The notes: generated by a model from the letters alone, not told the origin. A DNA stretch of 64,000 nt from an uncultured Allomuricauda sp. (GCF_947499585.1 NZ_CANMOO010000001.1:434001-498000); one strand, 5' to 3'. Shown: positions 43,708 through 53,798, numbered from the stretch's first letter. Numbers and translations are program-made.

Positions 43708-44332
43708 CTAAAAAGCCTAAAGATTGATTTTTTAAATAGGTAAGTGCATTGGTTCCTTCATTGAATAACAAATCCAAAATGCTTAGATTGGATATAAAAC
43801 CGTGTCTTTCTTCAAAGACTTGAGAATACTCTGCCAGACCAATACTTAATTCTCTTTTTGACTCTGCTAAGAATCTCGTATCAACATTTTTTGAAGGTAT
43901 GACCTCATAAGAAGAAGTTTTTTTTGTGGGGTTTTCAATGCCTAAACAATCACCAATGGTTTTTATAGTTTTTAGGTTGAAATCAAAAAGAGAACCTTTG
44001 GCTTCTTCAAACAAAGGTTTTAAATCATCCTCGTAAAACTCAAAGAAGGGGGACGTTCTATAAGCAGTTTCCAAGGTTCGCCAATGTTGCTTTTGCCAAT
44101 TGAAACTATTATCCATTTCAATCTCACTATATTTTTGATGATCTTCTTTTCCCTTGGTATGTTTTATGGGAATGTTTAGCATATGCTTTCCCTGATCTGT
44201 ACAGATATAGCAGCGGTTCCTGTATGTCTGTTTCTGGAAATTATCACACGCTTCCCAAACAATGTCGTTTTGAGCAATTACAGAAAACGTGATGATGCTT
44301 GGGAAATAAGTAGGATGAACTAATAAACTCAA
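43700..44332 (-). CDS. WbqC family protein
   Basis: 210 aa. Matches WbqC features: HPTYFPSIITFSVIAQND at the start, FQKQTYRNRCYI, LNIPIKHTKG, WQKQHWRTLETAYRTSPFFEFYEDDL, and LSILDLLFNEG near the end. WbqC-type proteins are found in polysaccharide loci and are thought to act in sugar modification or transfer, but the reaction is not known to me. Its start overlaps the lepB stop by 4 nt. Confidence 0.88.
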   Translation of the reverse strand: MSLLVHPTYFPSIITFSVIAQNDIVWEACDNFQKQTYRNRCYICTDQGKHMLNIPIKHTKGKEDHQKYSEIEMDNSFNWQKQHWRTLETAYRTSPFFEFYEDDLKPLFEEAKGSLFDFNLKTIKTIGDCLGIENPTKKTSSYEVIPSKNVDTRFLAESKRELSIGLAEYSQVFEERHGFISNLSILDLLFNEGTNALTYLKNQSLGFLDA

Positions 44333-46068
44333 GAATTCTTTTTTCTTCGTTTTCTAAAAAAGTCAAATATAAACCATCCTGCAAGTACCATTAAAAAATA
44401 CTTTAAATAGGATACAGGTTCTCCGCTACCCCCAACAGTAGTAAAAATACGATCCCAACGGGGACGCCATTTTATCAAGCCTTCTTTGAAGTTATCAAAA
44501 CTCAACCAAAGAAAAACAGGTTTCCCAACAATATGGTTAGCCGGAACATATCCCCAAGTTCTGCTATCTTCAGAGTGGTCGCGGTTATCTCCCATCATCC
44601 AATAATAGTCTTGTTTAAATGTATAGGAACTCGCTTCTTCTCCATTGATCAAAACTTTTTGTCCCGTAACGACCACATCATTGTATTCGTAATCCCGAAT
44701 AATCTTCTTGTATAACGGAATGGTTTTGTAATTGATTTCTACAGTGGCTCCTTCCTCAGGAAGATATATAGGACCAAAATTGTCATTGTTCCATGGATAG
44801 AAATTGGGTTTTTGAGGATATGCACCTGTGTATACTCCCTTACCTTCATTCGTTTTTATAACAGAATCTATCTCTTGATTCTTTTGCAATGCAGCCACCA
44901 TGTCATCTGTTAAGTTGGCAATTCTTGACCTCGGCTTTTCTTCTGTCAGGGATAATCTCAATTGTCTTATAACTTCGGTAGGTATTCCTTTTTCCCGTGT
45001 TATAAGTTCAATTTTACCATCTGCTGTTTGGTTTGCACCAAGCACAAAAGGAGATAGTGCATTGTACTGATCTTGATTTAGGCCTGCAGTTATATATTTC
45101 CTGAGGTAATCCGAAGCGTCAACCTCATTAAGTAATCTACTGGACACCCCTTTTTGGGAATAAATAGTATAATCATACATCACTTTTGCCCTATCTGAAA
45201 GCTGCAGTTTTTTCCCATTGATATGAACAAAACCGTCTATGACCGCCAACGAATCCCCTGGAGTTCCCACGCACCTCTTAACATAGTTAGACTTTTTGTC
45301 TATTGGTTTTTTTACAGCTTTTTCTGCCTTAAAAAATTGATACAAGGTATCTGAGGGCAAGCTGAAAACAACTATGTCATTTTTTTTGATGGTATTGAAC
45401 CCTGGAAGGCGCATATAGGGTAATTGTAATTTATTCTTCCATGAGGTTTTATGAGTTGCTGGGTCAACATCGGCCACATATGATCTTTTCTTTACTCCTG
45501 GAATGGTATCATGCACCATTGGAAGAGCCAATGTGGTCATGGGAATTCTTGCTCCGTAATGGAATTTGCTTACAAATAGAAAATCTCCAATTCTAAGGGT
45601 ACGTTCCAATGAGCCAGTAGGAATTACATACGGCTGTATAAAGTAGGTATGCACAAAGGTTGCAGCTACAATGGCAAAAACGATGGAGCTTACCCATTCT
45701 CCAAGTCCAGTTCTAGGTTTTAAATCTCGGTCTTCAATATATTTTACATCTTCGGCATAATTGATATAATAGGTGTAAAATCCCAATGTTAGAATAACCA
45801 GCCAGGTATCTAAAAGTTTGGTCTTTCCAAAACTTCTAATGGTTTCTACCCACACCACTGGGAACATCAATAAATTAATAATGGGAATGAATAACAGCAA
45901 AACCCACCACCAAGGTCTATTTATGATTTTCATCAAAACAATACCATTATATATTGGGATTGCTGCTTCCCATGCTTTTCTACCTGCTTTTACATAGAGT
46001 TTCCAAGTGCCTAAAAAATGAATGATTTGTACAATCAAAATAAAAATGACCCACTGCGTACCGTTCAT
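44329..46068 (-). CDS. lepB: Signal peptidase I
   Basis: 579 aa, nearly twice the E. coli length as in many Bacteroidota. The N-terminus has four or five membrane helices. The catalytic serine is in YVIPTGSLERTLRIGDF (S153) and the general-base lysine in YVKRCVGTPGDSLAV (K264). A long beta insertion lies between these and the conserved box E (YYWMMGDNRDHSEDSRTWG). A final membrane helix (FLMVLAGWFIFDFF) ends the protein. It removes signal peptides from Sec substrates at the outer face of the inner membrane. Confidence 0.95.
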   Translation of the reverse strand: MNGTQWVIFILIVQIIHFLGTWKLYVKAGRKAWEAAIPIYNGIVLMKIINRPWWWVLLLFIPIINLLMFPVVWVETIRSFGKTKLLDTWLVILTLGFYTYYINYAEDVKYIEDRDLKPRTGLGEWVSSIVFAIVAATFVHTYFIQPYVIPTGSLERTLRIGDFLFVSKFHYGARIPMTTLALPMVHDTIPGVKKRSYVADVDPATHKTSWKNKLQLPYMRLPGFNTIKKNDIVVFSLPSDTLYQFFKAEKAVKKPIDKKSNYVKRCVGTPGDSLAVIDGFVHINGKKLQLSDRAKVMYDYTIYSQKGVSSRLLNEVDASDYLRKYITAGLNQDQYNALSPFVLGANQTADGKIELITREKGIPTEVIRQLRLSLTEEKPRSRIANLTDDMVAALQKNQEIDSVIKTNEGKGVYTGAYPQKPNFYPWNNDNFGPIYLPEEGATVEINYKTIPLYKKIIRDYEYNDVVVTGQKVLINGEEASSYTFKQDYYWMMGDNRDHSEDSRTWGYVPANHIVGKPVFLWLSFDNFKEGLIKWRPRWDRIFTTVGGSGEPVSYLKYFLMVLAGWFIFDFFRKRRKKNS

Positions 46069-46116
46069 AAAGAAGTTTATTTGTAAGACTACAAGTCTAG
46101 ATTGTTGTTACTTTTT

Positions 46117-46818
46117 TTAATTAAGATTTAACACATCTTTCATAGAAAAAACTCCGGTTTTACCCTGAATCCACTCTGCGGCTATAACCGCTCCTAAGGA
46201 GAAACCTTCACGATTATGGGCAGTATGCTTAATTTCAATATTATCTACTGTGCTTTCATACGAAATAGAATGGGTTCCGGGAACAGACCCTTCACGTTTA
46301 GAGATGATCGGGATTTTCTTTTTTCCAGACGTATCCAATTCCCATCCAATATATTCAGTGTTTTCTATGATTCCATCTGCCAGTGTAATTGCCGTGCCGC
46401 TTGGCGCATCCAATTTTTGGGTATGATGAATTTCTTCCATTTCAACTTTATATTGATTTAGATTCGACATCATTTTGGCCAAATACGAATTCAATTCAAA
46501 AAATACATTGACTCCCAAACTAAAATTTGAAGCATATATGAACGCTCCATTGGTCTCATTGCATATACCCACAGCTTTATCATAATTTGATAGCCATCCG
46601 GTGGTGCCTGAAATAACCGGGATGTTGTTTTTAAAACAAGTGGTTATGTTATTAAATGCGGCGTCTGGAGTGCTAAAATCAATGGCGACATCGATGTTTT
46701 TGTAATCCACTTCCTGTGTATCCAAATCTACCTTTGCAACTATGGAATGTCCTCTGCTTTGAGCTATTTGCTCAATCATTTGCCCCATTTTCCCATATCC
46801 AAATAATCCAATGTTCAT
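46117..46818 (-). CDS. dapB: 4-hydroxy-tetrahydrodipicolinate reductase
   Basis: 233 aa. NAD(P)-binding GLFGYGKMGQMI at 4-15, DVAIDFSTP, SGTTGW (70-75), SNFSLGVNV (98-105) and the catalytic block EIHHTQKLDAPSGTA with H131, H132 and K135. It makes tetrahydrodipicolinate for lysine and diaminopimelate, a peptidoglycan building block. Other dap genes are absent from the window. It lies between the DUF5683 and lepB genes in the par run. Confidence 0.95.
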   Translation of the reverse strand: MNIGLFGYGKMGQMIEQIAQSRGHSIVAKVDLDTQEVDYKNIDVAIDFSTPDAAFNNITTCFKNNIPVISGTTGWLSNYDKAVGICNETNGAFIYASNFSLGVNVFFELNSYLAKMMSNLNQYKVEMEEIHHTQKLDAPSGTAITLADGIIENTEYIGWELDTSGKKKIPIISKREGSVPGTHSISYESTVDNIEIKHTAHNREGFSLGAVIAAEWIQGKTGVFSMKDVLNLN

Positions 46819-46821
46819 AAA

Positions 46822-47463
46822 TTAAAATTTTACCACTAGGGCCATTCCATAATTTGGCTTATTGGTCAAGGGATTAACATCTAAGTAAGGTTGAAAATCA
46901 AACGATAAATCATCATCCACATTATATTGTTTAAGATGAGCATCTACATTTGCGTCTATTATATTAAAAGCATAAAGTGCTATTGTAACCAACAATGACA
47001 AATCTCTATCACGCTGAGAGCTTTCTTGTGCATCTTGTAACGCATCATTAGAAATATCTGGGCCACTTCCGTCACCATTTATATCGTAAAATTCATCATC
47101 AGTAAAACCGGCTCGTCTTCTTTTAAATGCATCCCTGGCCCTGTTATATTCAGTGTTGTTAAAGGAATACACATAAATTCCTGTTCCAATGGCTCCCCAA
47201 ACTATGGGTGCCTTCCAATAGCGTTTGTTATAAATTTGACCCAATCCAGGAAATATAGCGGAATAAAACGCCGCTTTACTAGGTGCAAGCGGGTTTATCT
47301 TTTTCTTTTCATAAGTAACTTCTTGTATTATAATCCCTTGGCCTTCCAGATCTTGAGCCAATGAATCAATTTCTTTGGGGTGCGGTTCTATTTCATCTTC
47401 TTGAGAAAAAGAAAACTGAACAAGAAGCAATGAAAAGAACAGTAAAAAAAAACTTTTACTCAC
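46822..47463 (-). CDS. DUF5683 secreted or membrane protein
   Basis: 213 aa with a signal peptide (FFLLFFSLLLVQFSFSQ). The family hallmark AAFYSAIFPGLGQIYNKRYWKAPI is present near 62-87, a P-GLGQ-Y motif like that in TM2-type membrane hairpins, followed by IVWGAIGTGIYVYSFN and LLVTIALYAFNIIDANVDAHL. Its location between parB and dapB is conserved in flavobacteria. Function unknown; the site next to chromosome partitioning, lysine/DAP and LepB genes suggests envelope biogenesis. Confidence 0.85.
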   Translation of the reverse strand: MSKSFFLLFFSLLLVQFSFSQEDEIEPHPKEIDSLAQDLEGQGIIIQEVTYEKKKINPLAPSKAAFYSAIFPGLGQIYNKRYWKAPIVWGAIGTGIYVYSFNNTEYNRARDAFKRRRAGFTDDEFYDINGDGSGPDISNDALQDAQESSQRDRDLSLLVTIALYAFNIIDANVDAHLKQYNVDDDLSFDFQPYLDVNPLTNKPNYGMALVVKF

Positions 47464-48367
47464 CTGTCAATAATTTTCTTAAACGCTGAAATTCTTCTTT
47501 GGAATGAAAAGGAATTACAATTTTTCCTTTTCCATTTTGGGAGATGGTAACATCGACTTTAGTAGAAAGGTGGTGCTTTAATGCATCCATACCTTTACTG
47601 ACAAAATTTGGTATTTCTCTGGAGCTTACTTTTTTTACTTCTGAAGAACCTCCATTTTTTGATTCCTTGTAAACCTTTACCAAACGCTCTGTTTCTCTTA
47701 CGGAAAGCCCAACAGAAACTACTTTCTCATAGATATTGATTTGGTCTTTTTTCTTTTCAATATTTATTAGAGCCCGACCATGTCCCATACTTACAAAACC
47801 ATCTCTCATTCCTGTTTGAATGATAGGGTGTAATTTAAGCAAACGCAAATAATTGGTAATGGTAGAACGTTTTTTACCCACACGGTCACTTAATTTTTCT
47901 TGGGTAACTTCAATCTCATCTATAAGCCGCTGATACGAAAGTGCAATTTCAATAGGGTCTAAGTCTTGGCGTTGAATGTTCTCCACCAAAGCCATTTCCA
48001 ATGATTCTTGGTCGTTTGCTATACGAATATAAGAAGGGATAGTTTTTAACCCTACCAACTTAGAAGCACGAAACCTTCTTTCACCAGAGACCAACTGGAA
48101 TTTGTTGAAATCAAGCTTTCTTACTGTAATGGGTTGAATTATTCCAAGTTCCCTAATTGAACTTGCCAGTTCCTTAAGTGTTTCATCATTAAAATTGGAA
48201 CGTGGCTGAAAGGGATTTACCTCAATAGAATCAATCTCCAATTCAACTACATTGCCAATGACCTTATCCGCATTTTTATCCGAAACTGATTGAATATCAT
48301 TCTCGGGATCTTTTAATAGAGCGGAGAGGCCTCTTCCTAAAGCCTGTTTTTTAGTTGCCTTCGCCAT
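47456..48367 (-). CDS. parB: Chromosome partitioning protein ParB
   Basis: 303 aa. N-terminal ParB CTPase domain: IEVNPFQPRSNFNDETLKELASSI, GIIQPITVR, VSGERRFRASK and the ENIQRQDLDPIEIA segment; then a helix-turn-helix (TQEKLSDRVGKKRSTITNYLRLLKL) and a C-terminal dimerisation part. It starts one base before parA ends (contiguous) and overlaps the DUF5683 start by 8 nt. It loads at parS; no parS-like site is evident within the window. Confidence 0.94.
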   Translation of the reverse strand: MAKATKKQALGRGLSALLKDPENDIQSVSDKNADKVIGNVVELEIDSIEVNPFQPRSNFNDETLKELASSIRELGIIQPITVRKLDFNKFQLVSGERRFRASKLVGLKTIPSYIRIANDQESLEMALVENIQRQDLDPIEIALSYQRLIDEIEVTQEKLSDRVGKKRSTITNYLRLLKLHPIIQTGMRDGFVSMGHGRALINIEKKKDQINIYEKVVSVGLSVRETERLVKVYKESKNGGSSEVKKVSSREIPNFVSKGMDALKHHLSTKVDVTISQNGKGKIVIPFHSKEEFQRLRKLLTGE

Positions 48368-49141
48368 TTAAACTTTCTCCTTGTTTTTCTTCAATACTTC
48401 GTTGGCCAAGTTTAGATAATTTGTGGCGCCTTTGCTGCTAGCATCATACTTAATAATGCTTTCACCATAACTTGGCGCTTCACTTAACCTAACATTCCTT
48501 TGGATTATGGTATCAAATACCATGTCCGCAAAGTGTTTTTTAACTTCTTCCACAACTTGGTTAGAGAGTCGTAACCTTGAGTCATACATGGTCAACAACA
48601 TGCCCTCAATATCCAAATCGTTATTATGTATTTTCTGAACACTCTTTATGGTATTCAACAGCTTTCCTAAGCCTTCCAAAGCAAAATATTCGCATTGTAT
48701 TGGAATCATGACTGAGTCGGCCGCTGTAAGCGCATTCAAAGTAAGTAGACCTAAAGAAGGGGCACAATCAATCAAGATAAAATCATATCTGTCTCCCAAG
48801 CCTTTAAGGGCCTCTTTCATCATGTACTCTCTGTTGTCCTTGTCAACCAATTCTATTTCAATGGCCACAAGGTCAATATGTGCTGGAATAAGGTCCACAT
48901 TTGGGGAATCTGTCGGTATAATTACTTCATCCACTGTTTTGGTATGTTCCAGCAACTGGTAAGTGCCTTTTTCAATACTGTCTACATCAATACCTAAACC
49001 TGACGTTGCATTGGCTTGGGGGTCTGCATCAATTAGCAATATTTTCTTTTCCAATACACCAAGCGAGGCAGCTAGGTTAACCGTAGTGGTTGTTTTACCT
49101 ACTCCACCCTTCTGATTTGCAATAGCAATAATCTTGCCCAT
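48368..49141 (-). CDS. parA: Chromosome partitioning ATPase ParA
   Basis: 257 aa. Deviant Walker A NQKGGVGKTTTTVNLAASL (K11, K16), Walker A' DADPQANATSGLG and Walker B FILIDCAPSLGLLTLNAL. ParA forms an ATP-dependent gradient on the nucleoid that moves ParB-parS complexes. It is first in the seven-gene run parA, parB, DUF5683, dapB, lepB, WbqC, DUF6122. A TATTTTTA sequence near 49163-49170 on the minus strand is a one-mismatch -7 box. Confidence 0.95.
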   Translation of the reverse strand: MGKIIAIANQKGGVGKTTTTVNLAASLGVLEKKILLIDADPQANATSGLGIDVDSIEKGTYQLLEHTKTVDEVIIPTDSPNVDLIPAHIDLVAIEIELVDKDNREYMMKEALKGLGDRYDFILIDCAPSLGLLTLNALTAADSVMIPIQCEYFALEGLGKLLNTIKSVQKIHNNDLDIEGMLLTMYDSRLRLSNQVVEEVKKHFADMVFDTIIQRNVRLSEAPSYGESIIKYDASSKGATNYLNLANEVLKKNKEKV

Positions 49142-49276
49142 TTCATAGTAAGTTAGAGGCTAAAAATACGATTATTTAAGACGCTAAAAAATGTATTTTG
49201 TTAACACTAAGTGAATAACCTTAACATTGGACGTTAAAGAAAGTTAAAGTTTTAATTATTAGGTTGTTAAGTGAGG

Positions 49277-51343
49277 TTAGTCCATTAAAATCTTTAAGAT
49301 TTCAATAGCTGCGCCGCTGATTTTTGTGCCTGGCCCAAATACCGCAACAGCACCGTGTTTTAGCAGGTGTTCATAATCTTGTTTAGGAATGACTCCGCCA
49401 ACAATGACCATAATGTCCTCTCTTCCATAGTTTTTCAATTCTTGAATTACTTCAGGAACCAAAGTTTTATGTCCTCCCGCTAGAGAGGAGATGCCTAAAA
49501 CATGAACATCATTTTCAACAGCTTGTTTTGCTACTTCTGCAGGAGTCTGAAAAAGTGGACCAATATCTACATCAAACCCAAGATCCGCATATCCAGTTGC
49601 GACTACTTTTGCTCCTCGATCATGGCCATCTTGTCCCATTTTTGCTATCATGATCCTTGGCCTTCTACCTTCTTCCAACGCAAAGTCATCTGCCATTTTT
49701 TTGGCTTTTTCAAAACTCGCATCGTTTTTAATCTCTTTGGAATACACTCCTGTAAATGATTGGATTTTTGCTCTATAACGCCCAAATGCCTCTTCCATGG
49801 CATCACTAATTTCGCCTAAAGTGGCACGTGCTTTTGCTGCTTCTACCGCTAAAGCTAATAAATTTTCTCGCTTAGAGTTGTTTTCCACGACCTTCTTGGA
49901 TGCTAGAGTGATTTCACTCAAAGCTTTTTGAACAGTATCTTCACTTCGGGTAGATTTTACCTGTTGTAGTTGCGCTATTTGTTGTTTACGAACCTTATCA
50001 TTATCAACTTCCAAAATTTGAAGGTCGTCCTCATTCTCTAAACGGTATTTGTTTACACCTACAATGGTATCTTGAGTGCTATCAATGCGAGCTTGTTTTT
50101 TTGCAGCAGCTTCCTCAATACGCATTTTTGGAATACCAGCTTCAATAGCTTTGGTCATCCCTCCAAGTTCTTCCACTTCCTCGATTAATTTCCAAGCTTC
50201 TTCCGCAATTTGTTTTGTTAAAGCTTCCACTTCATGACTTCCAGCCCAGGGGTCCACGGTTTTTGTAATATGTGTTTCTTGTTGCAGGTAAATCTGGGTA
50301 TTACGTGCAATTCGTGCTGAAAAATCTGTTGGTAGTGCTATTGCTTCATCCAAAGCATTGGTGTGTAAGCTTTGGGTTCCACCAAAGGCAGCTGCCATAG
50401 CTTCAATTGTAGTTCTGGCAACATTGTTAAACGGGTCTTGTTCCGTTAAACTCCAACCACTGGTCTGGCTATGGGTACGGAGCATTAATGATTTTTCATT
50501 TTTTGGATTGAATTCCTTTACCAATTTGGTCCAAAGCATTCTACCTGCCCTCATTTTAGCAATTTCCGTAAAATGATTCATGCCAATTCCCCAGAAAAAA
50601 GAAAGACGAGGTGCAAAATCATCAATTTGCAATCCTGCTTTTAAACCAGTTCGGATGTACTCAATGCCATCAGCAAGTGTATAAGCCAATTCTAGTGAAG
50701 CAGGTGCACCAGCCTCATGCATGTGATAACCAGAAATACTGATGCTATTAAATTTTGGCATATACTTGCTGGTAAACTCAAAAATATCGGCTACCAATTG
50801 CATGGATGGTGCTGGCGGATAGATATAGGTATTCCGCACCATAAATTCTTTAAGAATATCATTTTGGATAGTACCAGAGAGCTGTCCCATAGAAACGCCT
50901 TGTTCTTCGGCAGCTGCAATATAAAAGGCCATGATAGGGAGAACCGCTCCGTTCATGGTCATGGAAACGGACATTTTATCCAAAGGAATTCCATCAAACA
51001 GGACTTTCATGTCCTCAACGGAATCTATGGCAACCCCAGCCTTTCCTACATCGCCCACTACACGTTCATTATCACTATCATACCCTCTGTGAGTAGGAAG
51101 GTCAAAAGCTACGGACAACCCTTTTTGTCCCGCTTCTAAATTTCTTCTGTAAAAGGCATTGCTTTCTTCCGCTGTTGAAAACCCGGCATATTGCCGTATT
51201 GTCCATGGTCTACGAACATACATGGTAGAGTAGGGGCCACGCAAAAAAGGAGAGATGCCCGCAGCAAAATTCTTTGAAGTCTCGACTGCGCTCGACCTGA
51301 CAGTCGAAGATAATGTTAGATTCTGAAGATTCTTTCTACTCAT
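49277..51343 (-). CDS. Methylmalonyl-CoA mutase large subunit
   Basis: 688 aa from ATG 51343; a longer reading to 51388 overlaps the small-subunit gene by 53 nt. The TIM-barrel part has [35 protein letters not shown] and GYHMHEAGA; the C-terminal cobalamin domain has [20 protein letters not shown] (base-off DxHxxG motif) and [14 protein letters not shown]. It isomerises (R)-methylmalonyl-CoA and succinyl-CoA. The N-terminus is short and contains [10 protein letters not shown], encoded by a small palindromic repeat. The downstream end lacks epimerase or MeaB-type genes. Confidence 0.93.
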   Translation of the reverse strand: MSRKNLQNLTLSSTVRSSAVETSKNFAAGISPFLRGPYSTMYVRRPWTIRQYAGFSTAEESNAFYRRNLEAGQKGLSVAFDLPTHRGYDSDNERVVGDVGKAGVAIDSVEDMKVLFDGIPLDKMSVSMTMNGAVLPIMAFYIAAAEEQGVSMGQLSGTIQNDILKEFMVRNTYIYPPAPSMQLVADIFEFTSKYMPKFNSISISGYHMHEAGAPASLELAYTLADGIEYIRTGLKAGLQIDDFAPRLSFFWGIGMNHFTEIAKMRAGRMLWTKLVKEFNPKNEKSLMLRTHSQTSGWSLTEQDPFNNVARTTIEAMAAAFGGTQSLHTNALDEAIALPTDFSARIARNTQIYLQQETHITKTVDPWAGSHEVEALTKQIAEEAWKLIEEVEELGGMTKAIEAGIPKMRIEEAAAKKQARIDSTQDTIVGVNKYRLENEDDLQILEVDNDKVRKQQIAQLQQVKSTRSEDTVQKALSEITLASKKVVENNSKRENLLALAVEAAKARATLGEISDAMEEAFGRYRAKIQSFTGVYSKEIKNDASFEKAKKMADDFALEEGRRPRIMIAKMGQDGHDRGAKVVATGYADLGFDVDIGPLFQTPAEVAKQAVENDVHVLGISSLAGGHKTLVPEVIQELKNYGREDIMVIVGGVIPKQDYEHLLKHGAVAVFGPGTKISGAAIEILKILMD
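51276..51310. repeat. Short palindromic repeat inside the mutase large-subunit gene
   Basis: TCGACTG (51282-51288) and CAGTCGA (51301-51307) form a perfect inverted repeat with a 12-nt loop, in a sequence containing CTGCGCTCGA. On the coding strand it reads GAGCGCAGTCGAGA, encoding SSAVETS in frame. It looks like the small GAGCGCAGTC-type dispersed repeats I recall from flavobacterial genomes. Confidence 0.6.
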
Positions 51344-52733
51344 CGCCAAGTCTTTTTTGTTCCAATGCTTCTGCCAATCGCTTTTCAATGATGGGCTCTA
51401 TTATTGTTTTTCTAGGTTGGATTTTTACAAAAGGATAAAGCTCTAGATCATTCTTCATTCTATCCTGTACATTTTGATACTTATTGGTACCTACCAATGT
51501 TATTTCCTTGGTATTAAAAAGCTGCTGCTCTTTTTCGGCACTTTCTTTTATTTTTCGTTGAATAACAGCTTTTTTCAATTCGCTTAAAAACCCTCCGGAA
51601 TTTTCAATCTGTTTAAAAAGCTCCAATGCTCTTTCAGCAAGCTGTTGGGTTAAAGATTCAATATAATATGTTCCCTCTGCTGCTTTTGATATTTGATTGA
51701 AATAACTTTCTTCTTTTAGTAACAACAATTGATTTCTAGCGATGCGTTCCCCAAATTCATTGTCTTTATGATAAATGGCATCATACGTTAAATTCATAAC
51801 AGTATCAGCTCCTCCAAGTATCGCGGACATACATTCTGATGTTGTACGTAGCATGTTGACATTGTAGTCGTACAAAGTTTTGTTCCGCTTGGAAGGAATT
51901 GCCATAATATGGCAATCATTCTCAATTCCGTATTCGGTTATCAAGCTTTGCCATAACCATCGTAAAGCTCTTAGTTTTGCTATTTCAAAGAAATAATTAC
52001 CACTAACGGCAACTTTGAAGGTTATTGGGAAAGACCTCTCTACTGCGCTCACAGTGGCATTGGAAAAATGGTTTAAGTATTCATTGGCGTGTGCTAAACC
52101 ATACGCCAATTGTTGTACCATATTGGCCCCAGCGTTTTGGTAAACAGAAGTATCAACACTTATTGTGACAATACCTTTTTTTGTTGAAGTTAGACTGTAA
52201 ATTTTTTCTAATAATGAATGGTCTTTTTCTAGGTTATAAAACCAATTTCCGGCCTTGGTAAGATTAGTGATTAAGTCAATATTAAGATTGATTTCTGCCT
52301 TTTTTCCATCCGTGAATTCTAATAGATTTTTAATGGACTCAATATCTAAAAACTGAAAATTGAAATGGATTGGGGTATGTTCCAAGTCAATTTTGGAAAG
52401 TAGCTCTTTAAAATCTACATTCTTATTTGGTATGGTGAAGACTATGCTTTCTGCCCCTCTTTTTAGGCAACCCAGAGCCTTAGTGTTTGCCTTTTTAGCA
52501 TCACTGGCAAAAATAGTTTGAGCAATTTTCCAGTTATGGTCTTTTGGAAGTTTAAAGGTTTTTGCATTTTGTAAATCTTCAGCATGGTAAAAAGGCTTTA
52601 CCTTAATGCCTTCCAAAGATTCCCAAAGTAAAGTTTCGTTATAATCCGCCCCCTTTAAATCGAATTGGATTTTCTGTTTCCATTGTTTTGCGGAAACCTC
52701 AGGAAATTCATCAAACAAACCTTGATCACTCAT
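51336..52733 (-). CDS. Methylmalonyl-CoA mutase small subunit
   Basis: 465 aa, related to the large subunit's barrel but without a cobalamin-binding C-terminus, as expected for the non-catalytic partner of the heterodimer. Seen: [39 protein letters not shown] and [19 protein letters not shown]. The segment [15 protein letters not shown] (before GNYFF) looks inserted and is encoded by a repeat-like sequence. Its ATG overlaps the FtsB-like stop by 8 nt, and the mutase large subunit begins 7 nt before its end. Confidence 0.92.
   Translation of the reverse strand: MSDQGLFDEFPEVSAKQWKQKIQFDLKGADYNETLLWESLEGIKVKPFYHAEDLQNAKTFKLPKDHNWKIAQTIFASDAKKANTKALGCLKRGAESIVFTIPNKNVDFKELLSKIDLEHTPIHFNFQFLDIESIKNLLEFTDGKKAEINLNIDLITNLTKAGNWFYNLEKDHSLLEKIYSLTSTKKGIVTISVDTSVYQNAGANMVQQLAYGLAHANEYLNHFSNATVSAVERSFPITFKVAVSGNYFFEIAKLRALRWLWQSLITEYGIENDCHIMAIPSKRNKTLYDYNVNMLRTTSECMSAILGGADTVMNLTYDAIYHKDNEFGERIARNQLLLLKEESYFNQISKAAEGTYYIESLTQQLAERALELFKQIENSGGFLSELKKAVIQRKIKESAEKEQQLFNTKEITLVGTNKYQNVQDRMKNDLELYPFVKIQPRKTIIEPIIEKRLAEALEQKRLGDE
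52037..52056. repeat. Degenerate copy of the palindromic repeat inside the small-subunit gene
   Basis: CTCTACTGCGCTCACAGTGG matches the repeat at 51276-51310 over its core: coding-strand GAGCGCAGTAGAGA against GAGCGCAGTCGAGA, 13 of 14 positions. It encodes SAVERS in frame. Confidence 0.5.
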
Positions 52734-53058
52734 TCTTTTTTGTCTTTAAACTATCCTCGTACTCGATTAAGAAAATCTCCTCATTTTCTTTCTTCATGTA
52801 AAACTTTTCACGTGCAAACTTTTCTAATTCGCTTTTGTCAGAAAGTTTTTCAAGAATCTCTTTATCCTTGTTTATTTCTCCTTTTAAAAATTCTTTCTGT
52901 TTCTCTAATTTTTTGACCTCATTCCGCAACTCCAAATGTATCATCAAAGAATTGGTGTCAAAAAAAACCATCCAAATCACAAAAATGGTCAAAACCAAAA
53001 CGTACATGTTGGTCATGACTTTAAACCACTTTTTATTTTTTAATTCTTTGAACCCCAT
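52726..53058 (-). CDS. FtsB/DivIC-type septum formation initiator
   Basis: 110 aa with the family layout: short cytoplasmic basic N-terminus, one membrane helix (VMTNMYVLVLTIFVIWMVFF, about 15-34), then a periplasmic coiled coil (RNEVKKLEKQKEFLKGEINK) and a REKFYMKKENEEIFLIEY end. FtsB/DivIC proteins bridge FtsQ/DivIB and FtsL in the divisome. It lies between uridine kinase and the mutase small subunit. Confidence 0.9.
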   Translation of the reverse strand: MGFKELKNKKWFKVMTNMYVLVLTIFVIWMVFFDTNSLMIHLELRNEVKKLEKQKEFLKGEINKDKEILEKLSDKSELEKFAREKFYMKKENEEIFLIEYEDSLKTKKNE

Positions 53059-53061
53059 AGC

Positions 53062-53670
53062 TTAACCTAGTCTATCATTTATAATGGTCCGCACCATATC
53101 TACGGCCACTGTGTTGTAATGGTTATTTGGGATAATAATGTCCGCAAATTCCTTAGACGGTTCTATAAACTGCTGATGCATTGGTTTTACAGCGGTTTGA
53201 TATCTAGTCAATGCTTTTTCAAGGTCATGTCCACGTTCTTTTATATCGCGTTGCAATCTACGAATCAAACGTTCATCCGAATCTGCATGAACATAGATTT
53301 TTATGTCGAACATATTGCGTAGCTGTGGATTACTCAAAACCAGGATGCCCTCAACAATCATAACCTTTCTTGGAGGTGTCAAAATGGTTTCTTCTAAACG
53401 CGTCTCTTCAACAAAAGAGTATATGGGCTTATTGATTGATTTCCCTTGCCTTAACTGCTCAAGATGGGAGATTAACAAATCAAAATCTATGGAATTTGGG
53501 TGGTCAAAATTGACTTTTCCCCGCTCTTCTTTGGTCAAATGGGAAAGGTCATTGTAATAGGAATCTTGTGAAATGACTCCCACTTCATTCTCTGGCAGTT
53601 CATCTACTATTTGATTAACCACAGTAGTTTTTCCGCACCCAGTACCACCGGCAATTCCTAAAATCAGCAT
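53062..53670 (-). CDS. udk: Uridine kinase
   Basis: 202 aa. P-loop GIAGGTGCGKTTVVNQI at 5-21, SQDSYYNDL, NFDHPNSIDFDLL, and the RRLQRDIKERGH lid region. It phosphorylates uridine and cytidine with ATP or GTP in pyrimidine salvage. First gene of the udk, ftsB, mutase run; promoter at 53688-53716. Confidence 0.95.
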   Translation of the reverse strand: MLILGIAGGTGCGKTTVVNQIVDELPENEVGVISQDSYYNDLSHLTKEERGKVNFDHPNSIDFDLLISHLEQLRQGKSINKPIYSFVEETRLEETILTPPRKVMIVEGILVLSNPQLRNMFDIKIYVHADSDERLIRRLQRDIKERGHDLEKALTRYQTAVKPMHQQFIEPSKEFADIIIPNNHYNTVAVDMVRTIINDRLG

Positions 53671-53687
53671 AATGATAATTTAAATCT

Positions 53688-53716
53688 CAAAAGTAAGCAT
53701 TTGATAAGATTTGCAA
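53688..53716 (-). promoter_or_regulatory. Promoter of the udk-ftsB-mutase operon
   Basis: On the minus strand TTG (53714-53716), 18 nt, then TACTTTTG (53688-53695): consensus sequence and near-consensus spacing. It would start transcription about 11 nt before the udk ATG. Confidence 0.65.
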
Positions 53717-53765
53717 TCTGCTAATATTCTTGCATAGTTAATGCCTATTTATAAAAAAATGAATG

Positions 53766-53776
53766 ATGATTATCAT
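53766..53776. promoter_or_regulatory. Palindrome between the udk and carboxylase operons
   Basis: ATGAT-T-ATCAT is a perfect 11-bp palindrome between the divergent operons, 23 bp before the -7 box of the carboxylase operon. It could bind a dimeric regulator of propionyl-CoA metabolism; AT-rich palindromes also occur by chance. Confidence 0.3.
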
Positions 53777-53798
53777 AAATCTTGAAAGTTTCTGGGAC

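Noticed and set aside
49142-49276. Possible parS site or origin next to parA
   Set aside because: I found no sequence close to TGTTTCACGTGAAACA here and no DnaA-box cluster; the gap is simply AT-rich.
50717-51139. 140-residue open frame opposite the mutase large-subunit gene
   Set aside because: His/Asn-rich translation without recognisable features, antisense to a highly conserved enzyme.
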